Source of the DNA: Candidatus Limiplasma pullicola
GTDB taxonomy: Bacteria; Bacillota; Clostridia; Christensenellales; Aristaeellaceae
Reading direction: 5' to 3'
Length of the DNA: 37,449 bases
Assembly: GCA_018710985.1 (NCBI GenBank)
Contig: DVIV01000058.1
Coordinates: 1-37,449, forward strand
The position numbers and the translations under genes are program-made. The notes under the pieces were generated by a model, which was given only the letters and a program-made list of their open reading frames with translations, did not search any database and had not been told where the DNA came from. This document shows, piece by piece, positions 36,283-37,449 of the stretch (position 1 is its first letter; each line of letters begins with the position of its first letter).

Positions 36283-37224
36283 ATGAAATTCATCCGTCAT
36301 CTGCTCGCATTCCTTTGCTGCGCGGCGCTGCTGTGTCCCTCCTGCATCGCCTCCGCCCTTTCGGCCGAGGAGGGGATGTCCATCGTGTGCACAATCTTCC
36401 CCGCCTACGACTTCGCCCGCCGGCTGGCCGGCGATACGGCGCAGGTGCGGCTGCTCCTGCCCCCCGGAAGCGAGAGTCACAGCTATGAGCCCTCGCCCAG
36501 GGATATCATCGACATCCAGGAGGCGGACCTGTTCCTCTACGCTGGCGGCGAAAGCGACAGCTGGGTGGACGGCATCCTCGCCTCCATGGGCGACAGCGCA
36601 CCTCGCGCCTTGCGCCTGACGGACTGCGTTACGCTCCTGGCCGAGGAGACCTCCGCCAGCATGGAGCAGGAGCATGACCATGGCGAGGAAGCGACGGAAA
36701 TGGACGAGCACGTATGGACCTCGCCCAAGAACGCAATGCTGATCGTAGCGCAGCTGTGCGCCGCCCTGTGCGAAATCGCGCCCCAGAACGCACCGGCGTA
36801 TGAGGATGCGCTCACGGCCTATCTGACTGAGCTTGAGGCGCTGGACGCGGCCTTTGAGGAAACCGTAGCTGGCGGCAAGCGGGACCTGATCGTCTTTGGC
36901 GACCGGTTTCCCTTCCGCTATTTCGCGCATGACTACCACCTGCGCTACGACGCGGCCTTTCCCGGCTGCAGCGAGGACAGCGAGCCCAGCGTGCGCACGG
37001 TGATCTCCCTGGTGGACACCATACGGGCCGAGCAGATCCCTGTGATCTTCTATATCGAGTTTTCCAGCCGCAAGACTGCCGATGTTCTGGCCGAGGAAAC
37101 CGGGGCGAGAGAGCTTCTGTTCCACAGCTGCCACAACGTGTCGGCTGAGGAGCTGGATGCCGGCGCCACCTATCTGTCCCTGATGTGGAACAACGTGGCG
37201 GCGCTGAAGGAGGCTCTTGACTGA
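36283..37224 (+). CDS. Zinc/manganese-type ABC transporter substrate-binding protein
   Basis: A 313-residue extracellular binding protein of the cluster A-I (ZnuA/TroA) family. A signal peptide covers about 1-27 ([27 protein letters not shown]). Cysteines lie in a lipoprotein-like region, but the lipobox is not canonical. Metal-site residues seen are His in [13 protein letters not shown] and His in [12 protein letters not shown] short acidic/His loop [16 protein letters not shown] precedes the latter. The third site reads [10 protein letters not shown], where ZnuA usually has a His, and the C-terminal part has [14 protein letters not shown] and [10 protein letters not shown]. The ligand set thus differs from ZnuA. 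ATG 36283 has GAGGA 5 bases upstream. The gene overlaps the ATPase start (TGATG). Confidence 0.88.
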   Translation: MKFIRHLLAFLCCAALLCPSCIASALSAEEGMSIVCTIFPAYDFARRLAGDTAQVRLLLPPGSESHSYEPSPRDIIDIQEADLFLYAGGESDSWVDGILASMGDSAPRALRLTDCVTLLAEETSASMEQEHDHGEEATEMDEHVWTSPKNAMLIVAQLCAALCEIAPQNAPAYEDALTAYLTELEALDAAFEETVAGGKRDLIVFGDRFPFRYFAHDYHLRYDAAFPGCSEDSEPSVRTVISLVDTIRAEQIPVIFYIEFSSRKTADVLAEETGARELLFHSCHNVSAEELDAGATYLSLMWNNVAALKEALD

Positions 37225-37449
37225 TGGCGCTGATTACCTGCGAAAAGGCGGCCTTTGCCTATGAGGGCCGTGTGGTTGTGGATGCGCTGGACCTGACGGT
37301 GGAGCGGGGCGAGTACCTGTGCATCGTGGGGGAAAACGGGTCGGGCAAGAGCACGCTGGTCAAGGGGCTGCTGGGGCTGATAACACCTGTGAGGGGCTGC
37401 GTTCGCTATGGCGACGGCCTCAGGCGCACCGAAATCGGCTATTTGCCGC
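37224..37449 (+). CDS. Metal ABC transporter ATP-binding protein, 5' part (cut by window end)
   Basis: The first 75 residues of an ABC ATPase: [58 protein letters not shown], with Walker [10 protein letters not shown] at about 36-44, then RRTEIGYLP, which is the approach to the Q-loop. It overlaps the binding-protein stop by one base (TGATG). It would pair with a membrane permease expected just outside the window, forming the metal importer controlled by the upstream repressor. Its signature and Walker B are not visible here. Confidence 0.93.
   Translation, partial: MALITCEKAAFAYEGRVVVDALDLTVERGEYLCIVGENGSGKSTLVKGLLGLITPVRGCVRYGDGLRRTEIGYLP

Overview
The window is a GC-rich bacterial chromosome segment that reads as a spore-forming member of the Firmicutes (Clostridia-like). 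The clues are a spoIIP-type sporulation hydrolase, the yerC-pcrA-ligA order known from Firmicutes, a clostridial-type LigA, MutS2 rather than MutS, sigma-A-like promoters, AGGAGG ribosome sites, and a VTC/DUF4956/CotH set. The species cannot be named from the sequence. No rRNA, tRNA, CRISPR array or phage genes were seen. The only mobile DNA is the right end of an IS3-family element at the left edge.

Layout. 1-248: IS3-family remnant. 419-2185 (+): a DUF1614-like membrane protein and SpoIIP. 2284-6857 (+): yerC, pcrA and ligA, from an extended -10 promoter, ending at a terminator that lies inside the convergent methyltransferase-like gene (6863-7927, -). 8009-9610 (-): a CTP synthase homologue whose glutaminase nucleophile Cys is Gly. 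9673-11297 (-): a three-gene operon (DUF1934, unknown protein, metallo-beta-lactamase-fold hydrolase), divergent from ispE. 11372-20566 (+): ispE, cyclophilin, U32 peptidase, mutS2, a two-component system and shikimate kinase. 20711-21892 (+): MFS transporter.

21940-26651 (-): CotH kinase with three lamin-tail domains, DUF4956 membrane protein and VTC-domain protein, a module seen in other Firmicutes and possibly linked to polyphosphate and surface protein phosphorylation. 26858-32103 (-): a FAD-dependent oxidoreductase and a CUT1-type sugar ABC importer. Its binding protein is intact, but one permease has a frameshift and the next an in-frame amber codon. A divergent PocR-AraC regulator (32321-33226, +) probably controls it. 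33231-35640 (-): MATE exporter and LPG-synthase/YbhN-type membrane protein. 35858-37449 (+): a Fur/Zur-type repressor, a zinc-type binding protein and the start of the ABC ATPase, behind a strong promoter with a perfect 9-1-9 Fur-like box.

The most notable points are the Cys-less CTP synthase, the doubly broken importer operon, the terminator embedded in an opposing coding sequence, the CotH/DUF4956/VTC module, and the zinc-type operon control region. Most of the remainder is ordinary housekeeping DNA.
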